From assembly GCF_000725485.1 (NCBI RefSeq), contig NZ_JOAG01000031.1, forward strand, positions 62,001-126,000: 64,000 nt of DNA, read 5' to 3'. Shown in pieces: positions 26,609 through 35,174 of this stretch (position 1 is its first letter; each line of letters opens with the position of its first letter). The position numbers and the translations under genes were made by a program. A model generated the notes under the pieces. The model did no database searches and was not told the DNA's origin. It saw nothing but the letters and a program-made list of their open reading frames with translations. The stretch comes from Nonomuraea candida (GTDB taxonomy: Bacteria > Actinomycetota > Actinomycetes > Streptosporangiales > Streptosporangiaceae).

Positions 26609-29314
26609 ATGGAAGTCGAGTCATCGATCTGCCTGAGCGACCTAGTCCCTGCGCTGCGTTGGAGCCGCCCGCAGCAGGTGGCCGAGGCGTTGGGCGATCC
26701 ACGCCTGCCCGCGGGCTGGTGGTCCTCCCTGGCGCTGTCGAAGGCGCTGGGCACGGCGGGACTCGACTGGATCTGCGAGCGCCTGGCCCGGCTGGCCGCC
26801 TCCCGCTGGGACCACCTGCCGCTGGCCGACCTGCTGCCCGCGCTGGCCGTTCACCACATCGACCCCGCGCTGCCCGGCTGGCCCGAGGCCACCCGCACGG
26901 CGATCGCCGGGCTCGGCGGATGGCAGCGGCTGCGCCGCCTGTCCCCCGGTGACCTGAGCACCCCGTCGGCCACGCCCGAGGTCGTGATCGGCTCGGTCTT
27001 CCGCGAGATCCTCGGCCGCATCCCGGCCCAGCGCGAAGCGCCCTCGTCCGCCGCCGGCGCGCGGCCGGGCCATCCCGAGGTCACCCGCCCGCTCCAGCGC
27101 GGCCAGTCGCCGCAGCCGGCCGGCCAGGGCACCGGCTCCTTCCCCGCCCAGCCGGGGGCCCTCGCCGCCCAGAGCGGATCGTTCCCGGCCCAGGGCGAGG
27201 CCGCCGGGCAGGCGCAGCCCACCACGGGCCCGTTCGCGGGGCAGGGCGCGGGCGGCGGCCACCCGCAGCGCCAGACGGGCTCCTTCCCGGCCGCGCCGCA
27301 GCACCCCGAGTCCCAGACCGGCTCCTACCCCGGCGCGCCGCAGCAGCCCGCCGAACGCCAGACGGGCCCCTTCCCGAACGCGGCACAGCCCGCCGAGCAC
27401 CAGACCGGCCCCTTCCCCGGCGCGGGCCCCTCCGACCGTCAGACCGGGCCCTTCCCGGGCGCGCCGCAGGCTCCCGAACGCCAGACCGGCCCCTTCCCGG
27501 GCGCGGGCCCCTCCGACCGTCAGACCGGCTCTTTCCCGGGCGCGGGTCCCTCGGAGCGTCAGACCGGCTCCTTCCCCGGCGCGCCGCAGCCCTCCGACCG
27601 CCAGACCGGCTCCTTCCCCGCGGTGCCGGGTGAAGACGGCGCGCCGGGGTCACGCCAGACCGGTCCGCTCCCCGGCCGGCCGCAGGGCGCTCCCGGGCAG
27701 TCCCAGGGCGGCCCGCTGCCGGAGCCTCTGAGCGGATCGTTCCCGGCGCAGCCGCAGAGCGGTGACGCGCCGCGTCAGGGGCTCGCCGGCGAGAACGGCC
27801 TGCCGCAACGCCAGGCCCCCGGCCAGCCCGAACGCCTGCCCCAGCGCCCCACCGGCCCGCAGGCGGGCCGCCAGGAGCCCGGCGCCACGCCATCCGGCGC
27901 GGGCGCCGCACCGTCCGTCCCCGGCGCCACGCCGGCCGCCCCGGGAGCGACCCCGCCCCGGCCCGGCCAGCCCGGCCAGCCCGGCCAGCCCGGCCAGCCC
28001 GGCCAGCCCGGCCAGCAGGGTTCCCGCCCCGGCGGCCCCGGCTCCCCCTCCCTGCCGGGCAGCCCCGGCTCGATCTCGACCCCCGGCTCCGTCTCGACGC
28101 CCGGGCCGGCCCCGGCTCCCGGTCCGGTCCCGGGTGCTCCCGCCGCCAGCGGCCCGAGCACCGGCTCGATCCCGCCGCTGCCCGGCGGCTCGCTGCCGCC
28201 CGTCCCCGGCTCCGAGGCCGCCAAGGGCGCGCCCTCGTACGCGACCCCCGTCCCCTCCGACACCGACCACGCGATGGTCCGGGTCGTGGACAACCTCTTC
28301 CGCGCCCTGGACAAGCTGGAGCTGGCCGTGGCCGTGCACCGGCTGTTCGCCGAGGACCCGGTCAGCCTGCGCACCCTGGCCCACAAGATGCTGGTGGAGC
28401 GGGATGCGCTCTCGCAGGCCCAGCGCACCGCCGAGGAGCGCATCCTGCAGTGGCTGCGCTCCTCCGAGTCCGCGCCGGTCACGGGCCACATGTTCCGGCT
28501 GACGGAGTGGCTGGGCGCGGCGGCCACCGAGGAGCAGCTCATCGGCGCGGACCCGGCCCACCCGGTGATGGTCCCGTCGCTGCGCACGCCGCTGTGGCGG
28601 GTGCTGGTCACGCTCATGCCCGACCGCCGGCTCCAGGACGGCTGGCTGGTCGTGGGCGACCTCCACGGCCTCCAGGCGCGTACGCGGCAGCTGCTGGCCT
28701 CCGCCCCGCCGGACGCCGACCTCGTGGGCCTGGTGGCCGAGCTGGGCATCCGTACGCACTCCGCCCAGGCCTGGCTCGACGCCCTGCCTCCCGAGACGTC
28801 CCGCGACCCGGTGGCCTCGGCCCCGTCGCCCGCCCAGCCGCTCCCCCGCCGCACGCCGGGGGCCAACGGCCACCACCATCGCGGCGGCCAGCCCATCCCG
28901 TCGGCGACGGCCGGCTCGATCGACCCCTCCGCCGCCCTGGCCACGCTGTCGGCGCTGTCGGGCGGGCGCCCGTCGATGCTGCCTGCCGCCGGCGCGCCGT
29001 CCACGCCTCCCCCGCCGCTGCCGAGCCCGTCCTCCGACCCGCGCCGCTGGCAGCGCATCGAGGTCACGCCCGAGCACCTCAGGGGCGGCCCGGTGGCGGT
29101 CCCCGAGGGGTACGCGGCGCAGCTCGGCATGCGTCCCGGCACGCTGCTGTCGGTGACCGGCCCGGGCAACAACGCCATCGTCCTGGTCTGGCAGGGTCAC
29201 CAGCCGGTCTTCGACTCGCTCCAGCCCGTCCTCATGCGCCTGAACGCCCGGCCTGGCGACCAGGTGTACGTCACGGTGGACGGCTACCGCCTGGAAGCCC
29301 AGCTCACCGCCTGA
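26609..29314 (+). CDS. Large repeat-rich protein with helical domains, unknown function
   Basis: 901 residues, no signal peptide or transmembrane helix. Residues 1-135 are helical and Leu-rich with a helix-hairpin-like stretch (LGGWQRLRRLSPGDL) reminiscent of the RNA polymerase alpha C-terminus. About 135-545 is disordered, dominated by QTG-(S/P)-FPG repeats and a PGQ tract. About 555-640 contains ALDKLELAVAVHRLF and SLRTLAHKMLVERDALSQAQ, which faintly resembles sigma region 4. The last 90 residues (RIEVTPEHLRGG...DGYRLEAQL) form a compact beta-rich domain. A transcription-related scaffold is possible but speculative. GGAGGATAAGG precedes the ATG. Confidence 0.7.
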   Translation: MEVESSICLSDLVPALRWSRPQQVAEALGDPRLPAGWWSSLALSKALGTAGLDWICERLARLAASRWDHLPLADLLPALAVHHIDPALPGWPEATRTAIAGLGGWQRLRRLSPGDLSTPSATPEVVIGSVFREILGRIPAQREAPSSAAGARPGHPEVTRPLQRGQSPQPAGQGTGSFPAQPGALAAQSGSFPAQGEAAGQAQPTTGPFAGQGAGGGHPQRQTGSFPAAPQHPESQTGSYPGAPQQPAERQTGPFPNAAQPAEHQTGPFPGAGPSDRQTGPFPGAPQAPERQTGPFPGAGPSDRQTGSFPGAGPSERQTGSFPGAPQPSDRQTGSFPAVPGEDGAPGSRQTGPLPGRPQGAPGQSQGGPLPEPLSGSFPAQPQSGDAPRQGLAGENGLPQRQAPGQPERLPQRPTGPQAGRQEPGATPSGAGAAPSVPGATPAAPGATPPRPGQPGQPGQPGQPGQPGQQGSRPGGPGSPSLPGSPGSISTPGSVSTPGPAPAPGPVPGAPAASGPSTGSIPPLPGGSLPPVPGSEAAKGAPSYATPVPSDTDHAMVRVVDNLFRALDKLELAVAVHRLFAEDPVSLRTLAHKMLVERDALSQAQRTAEERILQWLRSSESAPVTGHMFRLTEWLGAAATEEQLIGADPAHPVMVPSLRTPLWRVLVTLMPDRRLQDGWLVVGDLHGLQARTRQLLASAPPDADLVGLVAELGIRTHSAQAWLDALPPETSRDPVASAPSPAQPLPRRTPGANGHHHRGGQPIPSATAGSIDPSAALATLSALSGGRPSMLPAAGAPSTPPPPLPSPSSDPRRWQRIEVTPEHLRGGPVAVPEGYAAQLGMRPGTLLSVTGPGNNAIVLVWQGHQPVFDSLQPVLMRLNARPGDQVYVTVDGYRLEAQLTA
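27277..27625 (+). repeat. QTG-(S/P)-FPG coding repeats
   Basis: Imperfect units of about 39-48 bp encode CAGACCGG(C)-type QTG(S/P)FPGA motifs followed by short Pro/Ser/Glu spacers, about ten copies, all in frame. Confidence 0.8.
27962..28015 (+). repeat. Six exact 9-bp repeats
   Basis: CCCGGCCAG repeats six times without change, encoding PGQ. Confidence 0.9.
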
Positions 29315-29326
29315 CCCCGGCGCGGC

Positions 29327-32300
29327 TCACGGGGCCGGGTCGAACAGGTGGAGGCGGTGGGCGGTGGCCGCGGCCTCGCCCCGGGTGGCGACGCCGAGCT
29401 TGGCCAGGATGTTGGACACGTGCACGCTCACCGTCTTGACGGAGATGACCAGCTCCTGGGCGATCTCCCGGTTGCTGCGCCCGTGGGTCACCTCCCGCAG
29501 CACCTCCAGCTCCCGGGCCGTGAGCCCCAGCGGCTGCCCGTCGGCCCCCTCCTCGGAGGAGGAGGCGCCCCCCGCGATCCTGGCCCGCCGGGCGAAGGCG
29601 TCGAGCTGCTCCAGCAGCGGCGTGGCGCCCAGGTCGCGGGCGAGCTCGCGGGCCCGCGCCAGCCGCGCCGCCGCTCCCTGCCGGTCGCCGCCCGCCAGCG
29701 CCGCCTGCGCCGCGCCCACCAGGCACTGCGCCTCCGCGTACGGCTGCCGCAGCGCCTCCCAGGCCGCCACCGCCGCTTCCCAGGCCCCGAACCACCACGC
29801 GGCCGGCTCGGCGCCGGGCTGCGGCGGCGTCTCGGGCCCGGTCAGCGCCGTGAACGTGAGCCGGTGGGCCTGCTGCAGATCGCCCTCGACCTCCAGCTCG
29901 CGCCCGAGCCGCCGCAGCGCGGGCACCAGCGACAGCGCGAGCCGGGCCAGCGCCCCGAGCCCTCCGGCACCGTCGGAAGCTCCCCCGGCGACGGCGGCGC
30001 CCGCCCCCGCGCCCGCCCCCGCGCCCGCCCCGCCGCGCCCGCCGGAAAGGGCCGCGCCGGAAAGGGCCTCATCGGGGAGGGCCGCGCCGGGGAGGGCCGC
30101 GCCGGGGAGGGCCGCGCCGGGGAGGGCCGCGCCGGGGAGGGCCGCGCCGGCCGCGTCATCGCCCACGGCACTGGCCGCGGCGGCCAAGCCACCGGCCGTC
30201 AGGGCCTCGGTGAGCCGCGCCGGCGGCACCGCCGCCCAGACGAGCCGCGCGATGGCCACCAGCACCGGCCAGGAGTAGCGCGGGTTGCTCACCAGGTCGC
30301 GCTCCTCCAGCGCCCGGGCCGCGAACTCCACCGCCTCGCCCAGCTGCCCCCGCGCCTGCAGCAGCACGATCTCCCTGCGCAGGTGCGGCAGCACGACCTG
30401 GTCCCGGTGGACGCCGCGCGACAGGATGCTCCGCGAGGAGTCGAGCAGCTGCCCGGCCCGGTCGAGCTGCCCGCGCGCCAGCGCGATGTCGGTGGCGAAC
30501 CCCTGGAGGCTCGCCCGGTAGGGCGCGGGCGGCGCGAGGTCGAGCGCGTGCTCGACCACCTGGAGCATCTCGTCCCAGCGTCCGAGCGAGGCCAGCGGCT
30601 CGGCCAGGTTGATCGACAGGAACGCGCCGGAGGTGCGGGCCAGGCCGTACTGGACCGACTCCTCGACGCCTTCGCGGGCGACCTGCGCGGCCCGCTCGTG
30701 CCGGCCCGCGCCCTCCAGCGCGTCGGACTCGGAGATGGCGCAGCGCATCAGCGCGTTGTACGCGTCGGCGCGGCGGGCGATGCGGCGCGCCTGCGCGAAC
30801 GCCTCCATCTGGGCGTCCATGTCGGAGTAGCGGGCCTTGGCCCAGGCCAGGCTGATCAGCGCGTGGGCCTCGACGGGCGCGTCGCCCACCTCGTGCCCGA
30901 TCTCCATGGCGAGCTGGGCGGAGGCGATCTTCTCGGGCCACTCCTCGGGCCGGTGCAGCATGCGTGAGAGGCTCTCCAGCACCTGGCCGCGCAGCCGGCG
31001 CCGGTCGGCGGGCACGAGCGCGGCGGCCTCCCGCAGGTCGTCGACGTGGCCGGGGCGGCCCAGGTCGTAGCGGGTCAGGCCGCGCTGGCGCAGCAGGAGG
31101 GCCGACCTGACCGGGTCGGCGGCGCGGTCGATCTCGGCGAGGGCGGCGGTGGCCAGGGCGACGCTGCGTTCGTACTCGCCGGCCAGGTGGGCGACCGTGG
31201 AGGTCTGCTTCAGCACGCCGATGCGGTCGTCGCCGATGCGCTCGGCCGCGTCGGGCACCTGGTCCCACAGCTCCAGCACCCGGGACAACATCCGCAGCTG
31301 CTCGTCGTAGGCGGTGGACCTGCGCGCCGCCTCGGCCGCGCGCCAGGCGCTGACCAGCGCCCAGGTGGAGTCGTGGGCGGAGTGCCAGTGGTGGGCCAGC
31401 TCGATCGCGCCGCGCGGGGCGGGCAGGATCGACAGGTCGCGCTCCAGCGCCTCGGCGTAGCGGGTGTGCAGGCGGGTGTGCTCGCCGGGCAGCAGGTCGT
31501 CGTGGAGGGCCTCGCGGATGAGCGCGTGGCGGAAGCCGTAGCCCTCGCCGTCGACCACGAGCACGTTGCTCGCCACGGCGGGCCGCAGCGCCCGCGACAG
31601 GTCGCCGTCGTCGAGCCCGGCGACGGCGGTGAGCAGGTCGTGCTCGATGCGCTGGCCGCCGGCGCTGGCCACGCGCAGCAGCTCCTGCGTCTCCTCCGGC
31701 AGCCGCTCGACGCTGGCCAGCAGCAGGTCGCGCAGCGACTCGGGCAGCGTCGCGCCGCCGCCGGACCCGCCCGACTCGCTGAGCAGCGCCTCGACGAACA
31801 GCGGGTTGCCCTCGCTGCGCGCGTAGATGCGGTCCATGTCGGCGGCGGACGGCTCGCGCTCCAGGATCCCGGCCGCCAGGGCGACGGCCTCCTTGCGGGT
31901 GAGCCTGCGCAGCTCGACCCTGCTCACCCACTCGACCCGGCCCAGCTCGGCCAGCAGCGGCCGCAGCGGGTGGGTGCGGTGCAGCTCGTCGGTGCGGTAG
32001 GTCACCACGACGAGCAGGCGCGCCGCCGTACGCTGATAGCGGACCAGGAACGTCAGCAGGTCGCGGGTGGAGCGGTCGGCCCAGTGGGCGTCCTCCACGA
32101 TCAGCACCACCGGCCGCTCTTCCGCCAGCCGCTCCAGCAGCCCGAGCACCTGCTCGAACAGCCGCGCCCTGGCCTCCGCGCCGTCCTTGCCCGGCTCGCC
32201 GAACTCGGGCAGCAGCCGCGCCAGCCCGCGCGCGTTGCCGCCGGGCAGCAGCCCGGCCACGCCGTCGCGGCCCAGCTCGCGCACCAGGCCGCGCAGCACG

Positions 32301-32545
32301 GCGGTGAACGGCGCGAACGGCAGGCCCTCCGTGCCCAGCTCCAGGCAGCCGCCGACGAGCACCAGGGCGTCGCCCGCCCGGTGGGCGGTGAACTCCTTGA
32401 TCAGCCGGGTCTTGCCGACCCCGGCCTCCCCGCCGACCAGCACGGTGGACGACGCCCCGGCGCGCGCTCTGACCAGGGCGTCACCGAGAGCGGCCAGCTC
32501 GCGGGCACGCCCGACGAACGTGGGGCTCTCAGCGTGAATGCTCAC
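29327..32545 (-). CDS. LAL-type LuxR regulator with AAA ATPase domain
   Basis: 1072 residues. The N-terminal ATPase (about 10-300) has Walker A GGEAGVGKTRL and Walker B VVLIVEDAHWAD. A long TPR-like helical middle follows, and a C-terminal LuxR helix-turn-helix (LTARELEVLREVTHGRSNREIAQ, then KTVSVHVSNIL) near 1000-1060. Such large ATP-binding regulators often control secondary metabolism or sugar use, but no biosynthetic cluster is adjacent. An Ala-Leu-Pro-Gly repeat and an Ala/Gly run occupy about 799-850. The gene is convergent with the repeat-rich gene with only 12 bp between stops. Confidence 0.9.
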   Translation of the reverse strand: MSIHAESPTFVGRARELAALGDALVRARAGASSTVLVGGEAGVGKTRLIKEFTAHRAGDALVLVGGCLELGTEGLPFAPFTAVLRGLVRELGRDGVAGLLPGGNARGLARLLPEFGEPGKDGAEARARLFEQVLGLLERLAEERPVVLIVEDAHWADRSTRDLLTFLVRYQRTAARLLVVVTYRTDELHRTHPLRPLLAELGRVEWVSRVELRRLTRKEAVALAAGILEREPSAADMDRIYARSEGNPLFVEALLSESGGSGGGATLPESLRDLLLASVERLPEETQELLRVASAGGQRIEHDLLTAVAGLDDGDLSRALRPAVASNVLVVDGEGYGFRHALIREALHDDLLPGEHTRLHTRYAEALERDLSILPAPRGAIELAHHWHSAHDSTWALVSAWRAAEAARRSTAYDEQLRMLSRVLELWDQVPDAAERIGDDRIGVLKQTSTVAHLAGEYERSVALATAALAEIDRAADPVRSALLLRQRGLTRYDLGRPGHVDDLREAAALVPADRRRLRGQVLESLSRMLHRPEEWPEKIASAQLAMEIGHEVGDAPVEAHALISLAWAKARYSDMDAQMEAFAQARRIARRADAYNALMRCAISESDALEGAGRHERAAQVAREGVEESVQYGLARTSGAFLSINLAEPLASLGRWDEMLQVVEHALDLAPPAPYRASLQGFATDIALARGQLDRAGQLLDSSRSILSRGVHRDQVVLPHLRREIVLLQARGQLGEAVEFAARALEERDLVSNPRYSWPVLVAIARLVWAAVPPARLTEALTAGGLAAAASAVGDDAAGAALPGAALPGAALPGAALPGAALPDEALSGAALSGGRGGAGAGAGAGAGAAVAGGASDGAGGLGALARLALSLVPALRRLGRELEVEGDLQQAHRLTFTALTGPETPPQPGAEPAAWWFGAWEAAVAAWEALRQPYAEAQCLVGAAQAALAGGDRQGAAARLARARELARDLGATPLLEQLDAFARRARIAGGASSSEEGADGQPLGLTARELEVLREVTHGRSNREIAQELVISVKTVSVHVSNILAKLGVATRGEAAATAHRLHLFDPAP
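30043..30148 (-). repeat. 15-bp tandem repeats in the LuxR gene
   Basis: GGGGAGGGCCGCGCC is repeated five times exactly (30074-30148), preceded by two degenerate copies. On the minus strand it encodes GAALP. Confidence 0.9.
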
Positions 32546-32647
32546 GCCCTAAGGATGCCATCAGCGCACGACGGGAACGCCCGTCACGGACGTGACTCCG
32601 CCCACTCCCCGACCACCCCTCACGGACGACCGCCCGCGAGAGACGGC

Positions 32648-33082
32648 TCAGCGCAGCACCTTGCGGAAGAAGGTGGCCGACGCCTCGTATCCCAGCGCGT
32701 GGTAGAACTCCGGCGCCCGGCGGGTGGCCATCGCCACGTAACCGGCCTCCCGCGACCGGGCCCACCGCTCGAACTCCTCCAGCAGCGACCGCCCGATCCC
32801 CTGCCGCCGCGAGCCCGACTGCACCATGGCCTCCTCCACCCAGGCGACCGGCCCGTTGGCGAACAGCGTCAGGTGCACGAAGCCCAGCAGGTAGCCGCGC
32901 ACCCGCCCGTTCACGACGGCGGCGAGCAGCAGGGCGTCGTCGTTGGCCAGCAGCGCGGGAAGGGCGGCGTCGAAGGCCGCGCGCTCGGGCCTGAAGGTCA
33001 GGCCGAACTCGCGGGCCAGCGCGAACACCTCGTCCGCGTCCGACTTCTCCGCCCTCCTGATGAGAAGATCGTCAGCCGTCAT
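32648..33082 (-). CDS. GNAT acetyltransferase
   Basis: 144 residues, a single GNAT domain. The acetyl-CoA pyrophosphate loop is GSRRQGIGRSLL, followed by FYHALGYEASATFFRK. ATG 33082 is chosen because a TAGGGT -10 element lies eight bases upstream. Acceptor unknown. Confidence 0.8.
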   Translation of the reverse strand: MTADDLLIRRAEKSDADEVFALAREFGLTFRPERAAFDAALPALLANDDALLLAAVVNGRVRGYLLGFVHLTLFANGPVAWVEEAMVQSGSRRQGIGRSLLEEFERWARSREAGYVAMATRRAPEFYHALGYEASATFFRKVLR

Positions 33083-33090
33083 GAGCAACG

Positions 33091-33120
33091 ACCCTAGATC
33101 GTCGTACGTCGCTCATGCAA
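33091..33120 (-). promoter_or_regulatory. Leaderless promoter of the GNAT gene
   Basis: On the minus strand TTGCAT (33120-33115) and TAGGGT (33096-33091) are 18 bp apart, and the ATG follows eight bases later. No ribosome binding site is visible. Confidence 0.5.
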
Positions 33121-33128
33121 ACACCCGT

Positions 33129-34265
33129 TCACAGATCGCCCAGCCCGAGCTGCCGGGCGATGAGCATGCGCTGCACCTCACTGGTCCCCTCCCCGATCTC
33201 CAGCACCTTGGCGTCGCGGTAGAAGCGGCCGACGGGGAACTCGTTCATGAACCCGTACCCGCCGAACACCTGCGTGGCGTCGCGCGCGTTGTCCATCGCC
33301 GCGTTGGACGACACCAGCTTGGCGATCGCCGCTTCCTTCTTGAACGGCACCCCGGCCAGCATCTTCTCGGCCGCGTGGTAGTAGGCCAGGCGGGCGGTGT
33401 GCGCGCGGGCCTCCATGTCGGCGACCTTGAACTGGATCGCCTGGTAGTGGCCGATGGGGTGGCCGAAGGCGCGGCGGTCCCTGACGTACTTCAGGCACTC
33501 GTCCACGCAGCCCTGCGCCAGGCCCACGCCGATGGCGGCGATCGCGATGCGGCCCTCGTCGAGGGTCTGCAGGAACTGGGCGTAGCCGCGGCCGCGCTCG
33601 CCCAGCAGGTTCGCGGCCGGCACCCGGCAGTCGGTGAAGGACAGCTCGCGGGTGTCGGAGGCGTTCCAGCCGACCTTGGAGTACTTCTTCGACACCGTGA
33701 ACCCCGGCGTGCCGCTCGGGACGAGGATCGTGGAGATCTCCCGTTCGCCGGTGAGCGCGGCGACGCCGATGACGCCGGTGATGTCGGTGCCGGAGTTCGT
33801 GATGAACGCCTTCGTCCCGTTGATCACCCATTCGCCGCCGTCGAGCACGGCCGTGGTGCGCATGCCGCCCGGCACGTCGGAGCCGCCGCCGGGCTCCGTC
33901 AGCCCGAACGCGCCCAGCAGCTCGCCGGCGGCCATCCGGGGCAGCCAGGTCGCGCGCTGCCCGTCGTCGCCGAAGCGGTAGATCGGCATCGCGCCCAGTG
34001 ACACCGCCGCCTCCAGGGTGATCGCCACGCTGGAGTCGACCCGGGCCAGCTCCTCCAGGGCCAGGCAGAGGGCGAAGTAGTCGCCGCCCATCCCGCCGTG
34101 CTCCTCGGGGAAGGGCAGCCCGAACAGGCCCATGGCGCCCATCTGGCGCACGATGTCGTACGGGAACTCCTCCCGCTCGTAGAAGTCGCCGATCACCGGC
34201 GCGACGACCTCCCGGGAGAACGCCTCGACCGTCTTGCGCAGCTCTTCGTACTCGTCCTTGAGCAT
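33129..34265 (-). CDS. Acyl-CoA dehydrogenase of the leucine pathway cluster
   Basis: 378 residues, FAD-dependent. Signature segments are AFGLTEPGGGSDVPGG and the C-terminal QVFGGYGFMNEFPVGRFYRDAK. The Glu in EIGEGTSE is the common catalytic-base position, though in true isovaleryl-CoA dehydrogenase the base is on another helix. The gene is the last of the minus-strand unit, three bp after HMG-CoA lyase, so isovaleryl-CoA or another branched acyl-CoA is the likely substrate (inference from context). Confidence 0.88.
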   Translation of the reverse strand: MLKDEYEELRKTVEAFSREVVAPVIGDFYEREEFPYDIVRQMGAMGLFGLPFPEEHGGMGGDYFALCLALEELARVDSSVAITLEAAVSLGAMPIYRFGDDGQRATWLPRMAAGELLGAFGLTEPGGGSDVPGGMRTTAVLDGGEWVINGTKAFITNSGTDITGVIGVAALTGEREISTILVPSGTPGFTVSKKYSKVGWNASDTRELSFTDCRVPAANLLGERGRGYAQFLQTLDEGRIAIAAIGVGLAQGCVDECLKYVRDRRAFGHPIGHYQAIQFKVADMEARAHTARLAYYHAAEKMLAGVPFKKEAAIAKLVSSNAAMDNARDATQVFGGYGFMNEFPVGRFYRDAKVLEIGEGTSEVQRMLIARQLGLGDL

Positions 34266-34268
34266 CTC

Positions 34269-35174
34269 TCAGCCTTTCGACAGCGCCTGTACGACGCGGG
34301 ACGGGCTGGGCCGGCCCAGCAGCTCGGCCAGCCAGGTGCTGGTGGAGACGAGCTTGCCGAGGTCGAGCCCCGTCTCGATGCCCAGCCCGCGCAGCATCCA
34401 GACCAGGTCCTCGGTGGCGAGGTTGCCGGTGGCGGACTCGGCGTACGGGCAGCCGCCGATGCCGCCCGTGGAGGCGTCGACCGTGGTCACGCCCGCTCTC
34501 AGGGCGGCCAGCGTGTTGGACAGCGCCTGGCCGTAGGTGTCGTGGAAGTGCACGGCCAGCCGCTCCGGCGTGCGGAAGGCGCCGATCAGCTCGGTGACGT
34601 GGCCGGGGGTGCCGACGCCGATCGTGTCGCCGAGCGACAGCTCGTAGCAGCCGAGCCCGAGCAGCCGCTCCCCGACCGTGACCACCTGCGCGATCGGCGT
34701 CGGCCCCTCCCAGGGGTCGCCGAAGCACATCGACACGTACGCCCGCACCCTGACCCCGTGCTCCAGCGCCCTGGCCACGACCGGCTCGAACATCTCGAAC
34801 TGGCTCTCCAGGCTGCGGTTCAGGTTCTTGGCGGCGAACGTCTCGGTGGCGCTGGCGAAGATCGCGATCTCGGCCACGCCCAGGCCGAGCGCGCGGTCGA
34901 GGCCCCGCAGGTTGGGCACCAGCACGGGGTAGCGCACGCCCGGCTTCCGGTGCAGCCGCCCCAGCAGCTCGTCGGCGTCGGCGAGCTGCGGCACCCACGT
35001 GGGGTGCACGAAGCTGGTCGCCTCGATCACCTTGTGCCCCGCGTCGGCGAGCCGGGCGATGAACTCGGCCTTCACCTCGACGGGCACGATCGCCGACTCG
35101 TTCTGCAGCCCGTCGCGCGGGCCCACCTCATAGACGGTGACCTGCTGCGGAAGACCTCGCATCGGGTACGCCAT
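34269..35174 (-). CDS. Hydroxymethylglutaryl-CoA lyase
   Basis: 301 residues, TIM-barrel. It cleaves HMG-CoA to acetyl-CoA and acetoacetate, the last leucine-degradation step. Catalytic and metal motifs are VGPRDGLQNE, SLGDTIGVGTP, VHFHDTYGQAL and the Cys loop GGIGGCPYA. The ATG overlaps the stop of the carboxylase alpha gene (TGATG), with GGAGG just upstream. An in-frame GTG three bases earlier is also possible. Gene order supports the liu pathway. Confidence 0.92.
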   Translation of the reverse strand: MAYPMRGLPQQVTVYEVGPRDGLQNESAIVPVEVKAEFIARLADAGHKVIEATSFVHPTWVPQLADADELLGRLHRKPGVRYPVLVPNLRGLDRALGLGVAEIAIFASATETFAAKNLNRSLESQFEMFEPVVARALEHGVRVRAYVSMCFGDPWEGPTPIAQVVTVGERLLGLGCYELSLGDTIGVGTPGHVTELIGAFRTPERLAVHFHDTYGQALSNTLAALRAGVTTVDASTGGIGGCPYAESATGNLATEDLVWMLRGLGIETGLDLGKLVSTSTWLAELLGRPSPSRVVQALSKG

